A stretch of DNA of 64,000 nucleotides from Qipengyuania aurantiaca (GTDB lineage Bacteria > Pseudomonadota > Alphaproteobacteria > Sphingomonadales > Sphingomonadaceae): assembly GCF_019711375.1 (NCBI RefSeq), contig NZ_CP081295.1:1-64000 (forward strand), given 5' to 3'. Made by a program: the position numbers and the translations under genes. Shown here piece after piece: positions 36,726-46,088 of this stretch. How positions within the stretch are numbered: position 1 is the first letter of the stretch; each line of letters begins with the position of its first letter. The notes under the pieces are model-generated. The model searched no databases. It was not told the origin of the DNA and saw only the letters and a list, made by a program, of their open reading frames with translations.

Positions 36726-37307
36726 TCACTCCGATTGCGCGAGAAGCAAGCCGGCGAGAAGCGCCGTTACCGCCGTGCCTGCGCCGCCTGCGGCAAAGGT
36801 CCAGGTCTTGGCGTCGATCATGGCCAGCAGCGACAGGCCCAGCGCGCCCACACCCGCCAGCGCCGCAAGCCCTCCGAGCGGCTTGGCAAGGCCGCTCCCG
36901 GCCTTGAGCGCGCCCGCACCGAGCAGGATCGCCGCTCCGCCAAGCAGGAACTTCGCGAGAAAATAGAAGAAGAAGGCGCCGGCCAGTACGGCAGCGAAGA
37001 GCTGAGGCACGGCCTCGCCCGCCTCCATCGCCGGTCCGAACATGGAGAGACCCATGGCGACCTGTATCGTGTTGAGCGTGCCCGCGAGCGCGATGGTCGA
37101 CCAGATCGGGGCCTGCTTCGGCCGGCGCGCGGCCAGCGACAGGGCCAACACGGTGGAAATGGCAAAGGCGAAAAGCTCGGTGAACCAGGTCAGCGGGCGC
37201 AGCATCTCGTTTTCCGAGCCCGAGACGATGGCGATGTAGAAGATCTGGCTGGCAACCGTAAGCAGCAGCAGGGCGGCAAGCCCACGGATCAGGTGGCGGT
37301 CGGTCAT
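36726..37307 (-). CDS. Hypothetical multi-pass membrane protein, 193 aa
   Basis: The sequence is mostly hydrophobic, with about six helices (LAALLLLTVASQIFYIAIV, FTELFAFAISTVLALSLA, FAAVLAGAFFFYFLAKFLLGG, LAALAGVGALGLSLLAMI and others). AAAGGA precedes the ATG at 37307. The 55-base gap to the SLC13 gene allows co-transcription. No family was recognised. Confidence 0.7.
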   Translation of the reverse strand: MTDRHLIRGLAALLLLTVASQIFYIAIVSGSENEMLRPLTWFTELFAFAISTVLALSLAARRPKQAPIWSTIALAGTLNTIQVAMGLSMFGPAMEAGEAVPQLFAAVLAGAFFFYFLAKFLLGGAAILLGAGALKAGSGLAKPLGGLAALAGVGALGLSLLAMIDAKTWTFAAGGAGTAVTALLAGLLLAQSE

Positions 37308-37404
37308 GGTCGGTCCTTTGCAAAGCGTGGGCGCTGGATGCGCCTTTGCGCTCCCTTCGCGGCGGTGCGCGAAAGGTTACATGCAACCCGACTATTTCAA
37401 AGGC

Positions 37405-37489
37405 TGGTACCCCCGGCCGGACTCGAACCGGCACTTCGTAAGAAACTCGATTTTGAGTCGAGCGCGTCTACCAATTCCGCCACGGAGGC
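37405..37489 (-). tRNA. tRNA-Leu (anticodon CAA)
   Basis: On the minus strand, acceptor GCCTCCG pairs with CGGGGGT (including wobbles), followed by discriminator A and CCA. The anticodon loop is in CGACTCAAAATCGAG, giving CAA. A long variable arm (TTTCTTACGAAG) marks it as a class II tRNA. The T arm is GCCGGTTCGAGTCCGGC. Confidence 0.93.
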
Positions 37490-37559
37490 CCATGTGGAGC
37501 GCGGGAGTTAGCGGGGGCGGCCCCACGATACAAGCCATCAAAACGCGCAAGCATCTCAA

Positions 37560-37655
37560 ATCCGTTCGCCCTGAGCTTGTCGAAGGGCCGTACTTCTTCT
37601 GGACCGTCGCTCTCAAGGGAAGAGCGGTGCTTCGACAAGCTCAGCACGAACGGAT
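37560..37655. repeat. Dispersed palindromic repeat, copy 2
   Basis: Arms ATCCGTTCG and CGAACGGAT bound the element. The inner arms contain CTGAGCTTGTCGAAG and CTTCGACAAGCTCAG, with a loop of about 35 bases. It lies between tRNA-Leu and the 3' end of the inositol monophosphatase-like gene, with no gene disrupted. Confidence 0.85.
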
Positions 37656-37669
37656 TGAGAGCTATTTCG

Positions 37670-38491
37670 CTATCCCTTCAACGCACTTGCCAGCAATTTG
37701 TGCAAGCGCGAATGGAGCTGGTCGTTGGCGGCCAGCACCTGCTTCGAATGGATCGGCTGCGAACGGCCGCGAAAATCGGATACGAAACCGCCCGCCTCGC
37801 GCACGATCAGGCAGCCGGCAGCGGTATCCCAGTCGTTGAGGCCGCTCTCCCAGAAACCGTCATAGCGCCCGGCCGCCAGCCAGGCGAGGTCGAGCGAGGC
37901 GGCGCCGAAGCGGCGGATGCCCGCCACGTTGGGTCCGATGGCGTTGAAGATCTTCGACCATTCGGCAAAATCGCCATGGCCCGCGAAAGGGATGCCGGTG
38001 GCAATAAGCGCTTCGGACGGATTTCGGCGCGAGGAGACGCGCAGGCGCGCATCGTGCAGCCATGCGCCGCGGGTCTTTTCGGCCCAGAAGGTCTCGTCGG
38101 TGATCGGGTTGTAGACCACGGCGGCGGTCACATCGCCCCAGTCGTCGCTGCCGAGCTTTCGCTCCTGCACCGCGATGCTGATGGCGAAATGCGGAATGCC
38201 GTGCAAAAAATTGCTGGTGCCGTCGAGAGGGTCGACGATCCAGCGCGGGGCGTCGTCCGCACCTTCGATCGTCCCGGCCTCTTCCATCTCGAAACCCCAG
38301 TCGGGGCGCGCGGCGAGAAGCTCGTCGTAAATCGTGCGTTCGGCGCGGAGGTCCGCTTTCGACACGAAGTCGGCAGGACCCTTGCGGCTCGCCTGCAGGT
38401 GTTCGATCTCGCCGAAGTCGCGGCGCAGGCGGCCACCCGCCTTGCGCGCGGCCTTCTCCATCACGCGGATCAGTCCGGAAATTGCGGCCAT
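37670..38491 (-). CDS. Inositol monophosphatase family protein
   Basis: This is a Mg-dependent sugar-phosphate phosphatase of the IMPase/SuhB fold, 273 aa. Metal-binding motifs are E-E in FEMEEAG, WIVDPLDGTSNFLHGIPHF (motif DPLDGT) and GLNDWDTAAGCLIVREAGG (motif WDxAA). Substrates in the family include inositol-1-phosphate, histidinol phosphate and PAP; SuhB-like roles in rRNA transcription are also known. It is followed upstream on the same strand by an unknown gene and efp. Confidence 0.9.
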   Translation of the reverse strand: MAAISGLIRVMEKAARKAGGRLRRDFGEIEHLQASRKGPADFVSKADLRAERTIYDELLAARPDWGFEMEEAGTIEGADDAPRWIVDPLDGTSNFLHGIPHFAISIAVQERKLGSDDWGDVTAAVVYNPITDETFWAEKTRGAWLHDARLRVSSRRNPSEALIATGIPFAGHGDFAEWSKIFNAIGPNVAGIRRFGAASLDLAWLAAGRYDGFWESGLNDWDTAAGCLIVREAGGFVSDFRGRSQPIHSKQVLAANDQLHSRLHKLLASALKG

Positions 38492-38500
38492 TGTGCTCTC

Positions 38501-38854
38501 TTATTCGGTGAGGACGCGGATCGAACGGGCGGCGAGATGGATGTCACCCCACTCGCATTCCATGTCGAACTTCGTGCCCTCGATATTGAACTTCTGGATG
38601 GCGAAGCGGCGCTGGATGCCGTCCTTGTCGGTCTCGCGGCGGTCGAGCTGCAGCTTGCTGATGCCTGCGAACTTGAGCAGGCCGGGATGCCAGCAGCATT
38701 CCTCGTCCTCGCCCGGCGCCTCGTAATCGGGGTGCGCGGGCTCGAGGCAGAAATCCATCTCCAGCGTCAGCTCGTCATCGTTGATGATGACGGCACGCAG
38801 AGTGCTCTTCTCGATGTCGATATTGTCGAAACGGCTGGCGATGGATTTGCCCAT
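38501..38854 (-). CDS. Hypothetical acidic protein, 117 aa
   Basis: A cytoplasmic, strand-rich acidic protein (DNIDIEKSTLRAVIINDDELTLEMDF, AIQKFNIEGTKFDMECEWGDIHLAARS) with the cluster EDEECCWHPG that might bind metal. I recognise no family. It sits nine bases upstream of the IMPase gene and 12 bases downstream of efp, so the three probably form an operon. Confidence 0.7.
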   Translation of the reverse strand: MGKSIASRFDNIDIEKSTLRAVIINDDELTLEMDFCLEPAHPDYEAPGEDEECCWHPGLLKFAGISKLQLDRRETDKDGIQRRFAIQKFNIEGTKFDMECEWGDIHLAARSIRVLTE

Positions 38855-38866
38855 GGATGCGATTCC

Positions 38867-39430
38867 CTAGTTGGCCTTACCGACGTAGCTCTGCTCGTAG
38901 ACGTCGACCACGATCCGCGTGCCGCTTTCGATGTGCGGCGGAACCATGATGCGCACGCCGTTGTCGAGCACGGCCGGCTTGTAGCTGGAGGACGCAGTCT
39001 GGCCCTTCACCACGGCGTCGGCCTCGACGATTTCGGCTTCGATCTGCTGCGGCAGTTCGACCGAGATGGGCTTTTCTTCCCACAGTTCCAGCTTCACCTG
39101 CATGCCGTCCTGCAGGAACGGGCGGGCATCGCCCAGGAGGTCGGACGGGAGGGTGATCTGTTCGTAGGTGGTCTGGTCCATGAATACGAGCATGTCGCCG
39201 TCCTCGTAGAGGAACTGATAGTCCTGCGTATCGAGGCGCACCTTCTCGACCGTGTCGGCGCTGCGGAAGCGCACGTTGGTCTTGCGGCCATCCTGCAGGT
39301 TCTTCATCTCAACCTGCATGTAGGCGCCGCCCTTACCGGGCTGGGTGTGCTGGATCTTGGCGACTTTCCAGATGCCGCCTTCGTATTCGATGATGTTGCC
39401 CGGACGGATGTCCACGCCGCTGATCTTCAT
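38867..39430 (-). CDS. efp: Translation elongation factor P
   Basis: EF-P relieves ribosome stalling at polyproline stretches. The 187 aa protein has three beta-barrel domains: [21 protein letters not shown] starts domain I, and the tip loop QPGKGGAY carries the conserved Lys that can be modified. [23 protein letters not shown] and the C-terminal [18 protein letters not shown] region complete it. The ATG at 39430 matches the normal family start. No EF-P lysine-modifying enzyme gene is in the window. Confidence 0.95.
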   Translation of the reverse strand: MKISGVDIRPGNIIEYEGGIWKVAKIQHTQPGKGGAYMQVEMKNLQDGRKTNVRFRSADTVEKVRLDTQDYQFLYEDGDMLVFMDQTTYEQITLPSDLLGDARPFLQDGMQVKLELWEEKPISVELPQQIEAEIVEADAVVKGQTASSSYKPAVLDNGVRIMVPPHIESGTRIVVDVYEQSYVGKAN

Positions 39431-39572
39431 GGGAGTTTGCCTCGATGTGAAAGAGCGCCGCCCGGCATCGGACGGTCGTGTGGTTGCGCCCTTACAGGCT
39501 GCTAGGGCGCACGGCAAGGTGGTGGAAATTTTGCCGCAATTTCCCTATATGAAGGAGCTGGAGGGTATTGAA

Positions 39573-39941
39573 TTGAAACCGCTTGCCATCGTTTTGCTCG
39601 CCGCTGCCGCCTCGACCATGGCGGCCGCACCGTCGCACGCCCAAGGGCGCCTCGGCCTGTTGCCGCAGGGCGAATACGCCTGCGCGCTGCCCGGCACGGC
39701 CGATGGCCCGGCCTGGAACGAGGTGGAAGGACACGGTTTCTCCATCACCGGCGCTTCGAGTTACACTACGGAAAAAGGCTCGGGCACCTATCTCTACGAA
39801 GGACGCCGCGTCACCTTTACGCGCGGCCCGCTCAAGGGACACGCGATGATGCGCGTGTCCTCCGGCCTGCTGCAGGAAGTCGGCAAGGACGGAAAGCTCG
39901 CGCGGATGCGCTGCCACCGCACCGGCCCGGTCCGCGACTAG
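39573..39941 (+). CDS. Hypothetical secreted protein, about 122 aa
   Basis: A signal peptide (KPLAIVLLAAAASTMAAAPSHA) is followed by a small domain with two Cys (GEYACALPG and ARMRCHRTG) and an Arg-rich C-terminus. A TTG at 39573, seven bases after GGAGGG, gives a well-formed signal peptide and is preferred. The in-frame ATG at 39549 would add eight residues (MKELEGIE). No family was recognised. Confidence 0.65.
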   Translation: MKPLAIVLLAAAASTMAAAPSHAQGRLGLLPQGEYACALPGTADGPAWNEVEGHGFSITGASSYTTEKGSGTYLYEGRRVTFTRGPLKGHAMMRVSSGLLQEVGKDGKLARMRCHRTGPVRD

Positions 39942-39954
39942 GTACTGAATCCGC

Positions 39955-40656
39955 TCAGCGCTTGCTCAGCAGAGGATAGGGATTGACCGCGTTGGCGGGT
40001 TCCCACCACTCGGAATCGGGGGTGGTCTGCAAAATCGCGAAATGCAAATGCGGTGCATCGGGCGAGGCGTTTCCGCTTGATCCCACCGTGCCGATCCGCT
40101 GACCACGGCGGACCTTCTGCCCTTCCGTCAGGCCCTTCGCGTATGCGTCGAGGTGCGCGTAATAATGAATGGTCCGCCCGTCGGTCGAGCGGACGTAGAT
40201 AGTCATGCCGCCCGCATCCGACTGGAAAAGCTTTTCCACCGTCCCGGGCGCGGCTGCGACGACGCTGGTCCCCGTGGGGGCCATGATGTCGATCGCCTCG
40301 TGCAGCCGCTCCCCACCACCGCGGGAATCGGTGAAAGTGTCGGATAGCTCAGCCGCACGAACGTTCAGGACCGGAATGATGAGCTCGCTGGCCGCGCGGC
40401 TGTCCACCTGCTGGGCGAATTGGGTATCCAGCGGCTTGGCGTTGCGCGCCTGGTCGGACACCGGCGTTTCCATGCCCGCCTCGGCCAGTTCGGTGCTGGT
40501 CGGCGAGGGACTCGGTGCAGCCTCAGCCGGACGCGTGGTGTCTCGCTGCCCTTCCCCGGTGGCGTTCTCGATCAAACTCCCGCCCGCCACGATCCAGACT
40601 GCGCTGGTAATCGTGGCGGTGATGACGATGGTGAGCAGTCGATCAACGAAGTTCAT
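39955..40656 (-). CDS. M23-family metallopeptidase (LytM-type)
   Basis: This membrane-anchored peptidoglycan endopeptidase has one N-terminal helix (LLTIVITATITSAVWIVAGG) and a Pro/Ser/Thr linker. The LytM domain follows, with HEAIDIMAPTGTSV (HxxxD zinc ligands) and PHLHFAIL (HxH). GTVEKLFQSDAGGMTIYVRSTDG and YYAHLD are typical core strands. The 233 aa protein lies next to an L,D-transpeptidase gene on the same strand, so both may shape cell-wall crosslinks. Confidence 0.9.
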   Translation of the reverse strand: MNFVDRLLTIVITATITSAVWIVAGGSLIENATGEGQRDTTRPAEAAPSPSPTSTELAEAGMETPVSDQARNAKPLDTQFAQQVDSRAASELIIPVLNVRAAELSDTFTDSRGGGERLHEAIDIMAPTGTSVVAAAPGTVEKLFQSDAGGMTIYVRSTDGRTIHYYAHLDAYAKGLTEGQKVRRGQRIGTVGSSGNASPDAPHLHFAILQTTPDSEWWEPANAVNPYPLLSKR

Positions 40657-40674
40657 AATCCCCCCTTTACCCGC

Positions 40675-41946
40675 TTACGCTTCGAAAATCACCTGCGTGG
40701 ACTGGGAGACCATGCCCGCAAGCCGCGCTGCGTCCCAGTTGGTCAGGCGCACGCAGCCGCTCGATTGCGCGCGGCCGATGGTTTCGGGATCGGGCGTGCC
40801 GTGGATGCCGTAATGCTCCTTGGAAAGGTCGATCCAGACCACGCCCACGGGCGAGTTGGGACCCGGCGGCAGCGTGTATTCCTTGCCCTCTTCCTTGCCG
40901 CCTGAAAGCACGGCAGGATCGTAGCTGTAGGGAGGGTTGTAGGCCTCGCCCACGATATCCCATTCGCCCAGCGGCAGCGGGAATTCGCTCGAGCCCGAGC
41001 TGACGGTGAACAGCGCTACCAGCTTGTCGCCCTGATAGGCCTTCAGCGTCTTGCCCGCCTTGCTCACGACGATGCGATCGACTTCGGGCTGGTCGGTGCC
41101 GACGCCGAGGCTGGCGAGCGTTTGCTGCCAGCCGCGATCCTCGATCGAACCCTTCTCGATCCGGTCCGCGCCGATGTTCGGCACGCGGATTTGTTGGCCG
41201 GCGGTGAAATAGCTTATCGAGGAAGAGCCAGGCTGCTCCTTGTCCGGGGTCGGTGTCGAGGTGGGCGAAGCGCTGGCCGTTCCACTCGGCTTACCGCTCG
41301 GTGAGCCACTGGGAGAAGCGCTTGCTGCCTCCATTCCGGCGGGGCGGCCGTTCGGATTGAGCTGCTTCAGCACTTCGACGGTGGTATGGAAACGCTCGGC
41401 CAGCCGCTCGTCAAGCGACTTGTACCCCATCCGCTCCAGCTCGGCCTTGGCGGCTGTGTCTTCGGGAATGTCGACATATTGGGCATCCGACCAGCTTGCC
41501 GGTATCGTCACCACGCGCGTTGCGGGGATCGAATCCCAATCGCTGAGCGCGGTCTTGGTGGCCTCATCCAGCTTGCCGGTGACTTCGAGATCGTTGGCTT
41601 GCTGGAACCCGTTGAGCGCGTTCTCGGTGCTCATGCCCATCTTGCCGTCGATCACGCCGGGGCCGAAGCCGATCCGGTCGAGCACGACCTGCGCCTGCAT
41701 GACCGGGCGCTCCTCGCTGTCGGGAATGGCCTCGTCCTCGGCTGCCACGCTGTCGCCCATGCCATAGGCGTCGTCGTTGGACGCCATGGAATCGGCGAGA
41801 TTGTTCTCGTCATAGGTTTCGTAGCCGTAATCCTCGGACGGCTGCGTCTGTGCGGTGGTGTCCGTTTCGGTCTCGTCCTCCGCCCCGTTCATGCCGCAGG
41901 CGGCAAGGGCGAGCGAGGAAACGGCTACAAACAAAAGGTTACGCAT
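40675..41946 (-). CDS. L,D-transpeptidase lipoprotein with PG-binding domain
   Basis: A lipobox SLALAACGMNG at the N-terminus predicts a lipoprotein. A peptidoglycan-binding domain lies near residues 80-140 (VLDRIGFGPGVIDGKMGMSTENALNGFQ, in two parts). A Ser/Pro/Gly/Lys linker with repeated SGSPSGKPSG units follows, then the YkuD catalytic domain with HGTPDPETIGRAQSSGCVRL; the catalytic Cys is Cys398 of 423. The enzyme should form 3-3 crosslinks or attach proteins to the wall. Confidence 0.92.
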   Translation of the reverse strand: MRNLLFVAVSSLALAACGMNGAEDETETDTTAQTQPSEDYGYETYDENNLADSMASNDDAYGMGDSVAAEDEAIPDSEERPVMQAQVVLDRIGFGPGVIDGKMGMSTENALNGFQQANDLEVTGKLDEATKTALSDWDSIPATRVVTIPASWSDAQYVDIPEDTAAKAELERMGYKSLDERLAERFHTTVEVLKQLNPNGRPAGMEAASASPSGSPSGKPSGTASASPTSTPTPDKEQPGSSSISYFTAGQQIRVPNIGADRIEKGSIEDRGWQQTLASLGVGTDQPEVDRIVVSKAGKTLKAYQGDKLVALFTVSSGSSEFPLPLGEWDIVGEAYNPPYSYDPAVLSGGKEEGKEYTLPPGPNSPVGVVWIDLSKEHYGIHGTPDPETIGRAQSSGCVRLTNWDAARLAGMVSQSTQVIFEA

Positions 41947-42003
41947 GAGGGACCTCTCCTGAATACATCGGGGAGGCGACCCGCCCCGTTCAGGAAAGAC
42001 AAC

Positions 42004-42636
42004 TCACGTCCGCGCGATTTGCTCCGCAAAGGCTTCGACAGCCGCCACTTCATCGCCCGACCAGACCGCGCCCGATACGGCGAGGAAGTCTGCTCCTGCC
42101 TCGATCAGCGGGCGGCAATTTTCGGGCGTGATGCCGCCGATGGCGACCGAGGGGATTTCCACCAGCCCGTGCCACCATGCAAGGATGTCCGTATCCGCGC
42201 GGTGTTCGGTTTCCTTTGTCTCGCTGGGGAAGAAGGCGCCGAAAGCGACATAGTCCGCCCCCGCCTCGCCCGCTTCCAGAGCAAGGTGGCGCGAGGCGTG
42301 GCAGGTGACGCCGATCTGCGCCTCGCGGCCCAGTTCCTCACGCGCCTCGCGCACGTCACCATCCTTCTGGCCAAGGTGCACGCCATCGGCCTTCAGCCGC
42401 TTGGCGAGCGCGATGGAATCGTTGACGATGAAGGCCACCTCATGCGCGGCGCAGATCGCCTGCAGCGGCTCGGCAAGCGCCGCCGCTTCGTGCTGGTCGA
42501 TACCTTTGACGCGGAACTGGAAGGCGGTGACAAGGCCTTTGCCGGCCTCCAGCGCCCGTTCGAGCCGCTGCGGGAAATCGCCCGACACATCGAGCGGCGA
42601 GATCAGGTAAAGCTGGGTGGGAATGTTTTCGTCCAT
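42004..42636 (-). CDS. thiE: Thiamine phosphate synthase family protein (ThiE/TenI)
   Basis: ThiE couples the thiazole and pyrimidine moieties to thiamine phosphate. In 210 aa the TIM-barrel motifs are present: QFRVKGID, FIVNDSIALAKRLKADGVHLGQKDGD, IGVTCHAS (the family usually has GxSxH), DYVAFGAFFPSETKET and IPSVAIGGITPEN. TenI regulators share this fold, so the exact role is not proven. No TPP riboswitch fits in the 77-base leader. Confidence 0.82.
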   Translation of the reverse strand: MDENIPTQLYLISPLDVSGDFPQRLERALEAGKGLVTAFQFRVKGIDQHEAAALAEPLQAICAAHEVAFIVNDSIALAKRLKADGVHLGQKDGDVREAREELGREAQIGVTCHASRHLALEAGEAGADYVAFGAFFPSETKETEHRADTDILAWWHGLVEIPSVAIGGITPENCRPLIEAGADFLAVSGAVWSGDEVAAVEAFAEQIART

Positions 42637-42713
42637 GCGCGCCCTCTATCGCGGCTCGCACGGTTCGTCACGCGTTCAGCCATGCGAAAGCGCATCGGGC
42701 GTCTAGCGGCGGA

Positions 42714-43103
42714 ATGAAAACACTCCTCTCTGCCCTCGCCCTGCTCTCCCTTTCCGCCTGCGCCGTGATCCCCGATACCCCGCGCGTGAATGGCGATGCC
42801 GCAGCGCAGGGAACGCCGGTAGCGATAGGCGAGCCGGTGTGGACCGGAGATGCCATCCTCACCCCGCTTTCGGTAGTCGAGGACAGCCGCTGCCCTGAGA
42901 ATGTCCGCTGCATCTGGGCGGGCAAGCTCACCGTTTCGACGCGGATCACCTCCACCCACTGGGCGCAGACCGCCAACCTCACGCTGGGCGAACCGCATGA
43001 AGTTCTCAGTCGCACCTATGTGCTGGTCTCGGGAACGCCCGAAAAGCGCGGCGAGGAAGCGATCCCCGCCGACGCCTATCGTTTCACGTTCGAAAGACGC
43101 TGA
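42714..43103 (+). CDS. Hypothetical lipoprotein, 129 aa
   Basis: The lipobox LSLSACAV (Cys16) indicates a lipoprotein. The mature domain has a likely disulfide pair in SRCPENVRCIWAGK and ends with VLVSGTPEKRG and YRFTFERR strands. The RCPxxVxCIWAG segment recurs in small alphaproteobacterial envelope proteins of unknown function. It ends six bases from the convergent aldolase gene. Confidence 0.7.
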   Translation: MKTLLSALALLSLSACAVIPDTPRVNGDAAAQGTPVAIGEPVWTGDAILTPLSVVEDSRCPENVRCIWAGKLTVSTRITSTHWAQTANLTLGEPHEVLSRTYVLVSGTPEKRGEEAIPADAYRFTFERR

Positions 43104-43109
43104 GCCCGC

Positions 43110-43997
43110 TCAGGTGATGCTGGCGGCGTGGATCTGGTCGATCGCGCCCGACAGCGTGCCGTCGAATTCGGCATCGTCCTGCTGCTTGCGCAGGTCCTGC
43201 AGCAGGCCGCGGCTGAAGCTGGCGATCATGCCGGGGTTCTGCGCCAGCTTCTCGCACGCCTCGTCGGTCGAATAGCCGCCCGAGAGCGCCACCACGCGCA
43301 GCACCTTGGGGTGCTTGGCGAGACCGGCGTAGAGCCCGGCTTCGGCAGGGATCGACAGCTTGAGCATGACCTGCTGGCCTTCCGGCAGCGCGTCGAGGCC
43401 TTCCTCGATCGCGGCGAGCAGGATTTTTTCGCCTTCCGCACGGTCGGCGGCGGTAATGTCGTATTCCGGTTCGAGCATGGGCATGAGGCCGCAGGCGAGG
43501 ATGCGTGCGCCTTCTGCGAACTGCTGGCGAACCGTTTCCTTGATGCCGACCGGATTGGCCGATTTGATCACGCTGCGCATCTTGGTGCCGAAGACGCCCA
43601 GTTCCCTGGCCCGCGCGCACATGGCTTCGAGGTTGGGATTGGGCTTCATCAGCTGCGCGCCGTCGCGCTCGTCTTCGAGGCCCTTGTCGACCTTAAGGAA
43701 GGGCACGATGCCGCGATCTTTCAGGCGAGCAGGCACGCTCATGCCGCCGCTCTCACCCTCCATGGTCTTCTCGAACAGGATTGCGCCGATGACCTTGCCG
43801 TTGCCGAAACAGGGCGCTTCGATGATGCGGCTGCGCATTTCGTGGATCAGCGCGAACATCTGGTCCTCATCGGACCATTCGCTGTCTTCCACGCCATAGC
43901 CGCGCAGCGCCTTGGGCGTCGAACCGCCGGACTGGTCGAGGGCCGCGACAAAGCCCTGTCCGTGTGCAATCCGCTCGCGCATTTCATCGAAAGTCAT
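43110..43997 (-). CDS. Class I fructose-bisphosphate aldolase
   Basis: This is a Schiff-base aldolase that interconverts fructose-1,6-bisphosphate with two triose phosphates. The short bacterial class I form (295 aa) is recognised by FVAALDQSGGSTPKALRGYG, GAILFEKTM, GIVPFLKVDKGLE and FGTKMRSVIKSAN, with VMLKLSIP and VVALSGGYSTDEAC near the C-terminal phosphate loop. The ATG at 43997 (MTFDEMRER) is chosen since the longer frame runs into the divergent gene. It is close to pgk, gap and tkt. Confidence 0.92.
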   Translation of the reverse strand: MTFDEMRERIAHGQGFVAALDQSGGSTPKALRGYGVEDSEWSDEDQMFALIHEMRSRIIEAPCFGNGKVIGAILFEKTMEGESGGMSVPARLKDRGIVPFLKVDKGLEDERDGAQLMKPNPNLEAMCARARELGVFGTKMRSVIKSANPVGIKETVRQQFAEGARILACGLMPMLEPEYDITAADRAEGEKILLAAIEEGLDALPEGQQVMLKLSIPAEAGLYAGLAKHPKVLRVVALSGGYSTDEACEKLAQNPGMIASFSRGLLQDLRKQQDDAEFDGTLSGAIDQIHAASIT

Positions 43998-44121
43998 CTG
44001 GCCATCCCGTGTTGGTGCAATCGTATGCGCAGCCAATAGCCGCGCCCCTTCGCACCTGCAACAGCCGCCGGGTAACTTATCGCCTGCCGGGACGTATGTC
44101 TTGGGAGGAACAGGAGAATCC

Positions 44122-44880
44122 ATGCTCGACGCGACACAAGAACGGCTTTGCGAGGAGAACACGACCGACTTCTCCGACCTCAAGGCGCTGACGATCAATT
44201 GCACGCTCAAACCCACGCCGCAGGGCTCGCACACCGACAAGCTGCTGGGGGTGGTGGAGACGATCCTCGTGCGCAACAACGTCGCGCTGGAGCAGGTGCG
44301 GCTGGTCGATCACGAGATCGCCCCCGGCGTCTATCCGGACATGACCGAGCACGGTGCGGAGAAAGACGACTGGCCCGCAATCTGGGAGAAGGTCCAGGAG
44401 GCCGATATCCTTGTGGTCGGCACACCGATCTGGCTGGGCGAGAAAAGCTCGGTCTGCCAGCGCCTGATCGAACGGCTCTACGGCCATTCGGGCCAGACCA
44501 ACGAGGCCGGGCAATACGTGTTCTACGGCAAGGTCGGCGGGTGCATCATCACCGGCAATGAGGACGGCATCAAGCACGTCGGCATGGGCGTGCTCTATTC
44601 GCTCCAGCACGTCGGCTACACAATTCCGCCGCAGGCCGACGCAGGCTGGATCGGCGAAGCCGGCCCCGGCCCCAGCTATGGCGACGCGAAGGCGGATGGT
44701 GACGGCTATGTCGGCTTCGATAACGACTTCACCCGCCGCAACACGACCTTCATGGCCTGGAACCTGATGCACATGGCGCGCATGCTGAAGGACGCGGGCG
44801 GCATCCCGGCCTGGGGCAATTCGGTCGACTTGTGGAACGAGGGCCGCTGCTTCGACGCGCCCAATCCGGAGTATCGCTAG
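44122..44880 (+). CDS. Flavodoxin/NADPH-dependent FMN reductase family protein
   Basis: The protein has a flavodoxin-like Rossmann fold of 252 aa: [23 protein letters not shown] is the first strand and FMN phosphate loop, [28 protein letters not shown] the second, and [30 protein letters not shown] the third. It is probably a quinone or FMN reductase. GGAGGAACAGGAGA precedes the ATG. Its TAG overlaps the pgk TAG on the other strand in a shared CTAG. Confidence 0.85.
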   Translation: MLDATQERLCEENTTDFSDLKALTINCTLKPTPQGSHTDKLLGVVETILVRNNVALEQVRLVDHEIAPGVYPDMTEHGAEKDDWPAIWEKVQEADILVVGTPIWLGEKSSVCQRLIERLYGHSGQTNEAGQYVFYGKVGGCIITGNEDGIKHVGMGVLYSLQHVGYTIPPQADAGWIGEAGPGPSYGDAKADGDGYVGFDNDFTRRNTTFMAWNLMHMARMLKDAGGIPAWGNSVDLWNEGRCFDAPNPEYR

Positions 44881-46076
44881 GCCTTCAGCGCGGCGACGCC
44901 CGGCAGGTCCTTGCCTTCCATCCATTCGAGAAAGGCGCCGCCCGCGGTCGAAACGAAGGTGAAATCGTCCTTCACACCGGCGTGCGCGAGCGCGGCGACG
45001 GTGTCGCCTCCGCCTGCAACCGAGGTCAGCGAGCCGCCCTCCGTGAGCGCGGCGGCTGTCTTGGCGAGAGCCACCGTGGCAGCGTCGAAAGGCTCGGTCT
45101 CGAAGGCGCCCATCGGGCCGTTCCACACGAGCGTCTTGCAGGTCTTGAGGACGTCGCCCAAAGCTTCGACCGCCTGAGGACCGACGTCGAGGATCATTTC
45201 GTCTTCGGCGACTTCATGAACGTTGCAGACCCGCAGGCTGGCCGGGTTGGCTGCGAATTCCTTCGCCACCACCACGTCATAGGGCAGGTGCACGGTGCAC
45301 CCCGCATGGTCCGCCTGGTCCATGATCCGGTTGGCCGTGTCCTTGAGGTCGTGCTCGCACAGCGACTTGCCGACATCGACTCCGCGCGCGGCGAGGAAGG
45401 TGTTGGCCATGCCTCCGCCAATGATGAGGTGCTGGACCTTGCCGACGAGGTTTTCGAGCACGTCGAGCTTGGTCGATACCTTCGCCCCGCCCACCACGGC
45501 CGCGACCGGCTGTTCGGGATTGCCGAGCGCCGCGTCGAGCGCTTTCAGTTCCGCCTCCATCGCGCGGCCAGCATAGGCCGGCAGGAGGTGCGCCAGCCCC
45601 TCGGTCGAGGCATGCGCACGGTGCGCGGCGGAGAAGGCGTCGTTGACGTAGAAATCGCCATGGGCGGCAATACCGCGCGCGAAGTCGGGATCGTTCGCCT
45701 CTTCGCCCGGCCAGAAGCGGACGTTGTCGAGCAGGCCGATGTCGCCGTTGCGCAGGATGCCGATCGACTGTTCGACCACCGGGCCCATGACCTCGGGGAT
45801 GAACATGATTTCCTTGCCCAGCACCTTCTCGACATCGCCCTGTACGAAGCTGGTCGACATGGTCGAATGGCGCTGGCCCTTGGGACGGCCGAAATGGGCG
45901 AGCAACAGGACCTTGGCGCCCTTTTCCGCGAGTTCGAGCACGGTGGGCTTCACCGCCTCGACCCGGGTGACGTCGGTGGCCGAACCGTCCTTCATCGGAA
46001 GGTTCAGGTCGACGCGCACCAGCGCGACCTTACCGGTCACATCGCCTAGGTCGTCCAGGGTCCTGAATTTGCTCAT
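44877..46076 (-). CDS. pgk: Phosphoglycerate kinase
   Basis: Pgk makes ATP from 1,3-bisphosphoglycerate. The protein is 399 aa with [53 protein letters not shown], the hinge region [19 protein letters not shown] and the ATP site [11 protein letters not shown] and [12 protein letters not shown]. All are intact. It is the last gene of the tkt-gap-pgk group, starting 12 bases after gap. Confidence 0.96.
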   Translation of the reverse strand: MSKFRTLDDLGDVTGKVALVRVDLNLPMKDGSATDVTRVEAVKPTVLELAEKGAKVLLLAHFGRPKGQRHSTMSTSFVQGDVEKVLGKEIMFIPEVMGPVVEQSIGILRNGDIGLLDNVRFWPGEEANDPDFARGIAAHGDFYVNDAFSAAHRAHASTEGLAHLLPAYAGRAMEAELKALDAALGNPEQPVAAVVGGAKVSTKLDVLENLVGKVQHLIIGGGMANTFLAARGVDVGKSLCEHDLKDTANRIMDQADHAGCTVHLPYDVVVAKEFAANPASLRVCNVHEVAEDEMILDVGPQAVEALGDVLKTCKTLVWNGPMGAFETEPFDAATVALAKTAAALTEGGSLTSVAGGGDTVAALAHAGVKDDFTFVSTAGGAFLEWMEGKDLPGVAALKA

Positions 46077-46088
46077 GGGTGCCGTCCT

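Noticed and set aside
36706..37434. A 242-codon frame overlapping the 193-aa membrane protein
   Set aside because: The hydrophobic, helix-rich translation with a ribosome binding site is on the same strand in another frame (36726-37307); the alternative reads through tRNA-Leu flanking sequence.
42637..42713. TPP riboswitch upstream of thiE
   Set aside because: The gap is only 77 bases, contains no CTGAGA or related THI-box core, and is shared with a divergent gene.
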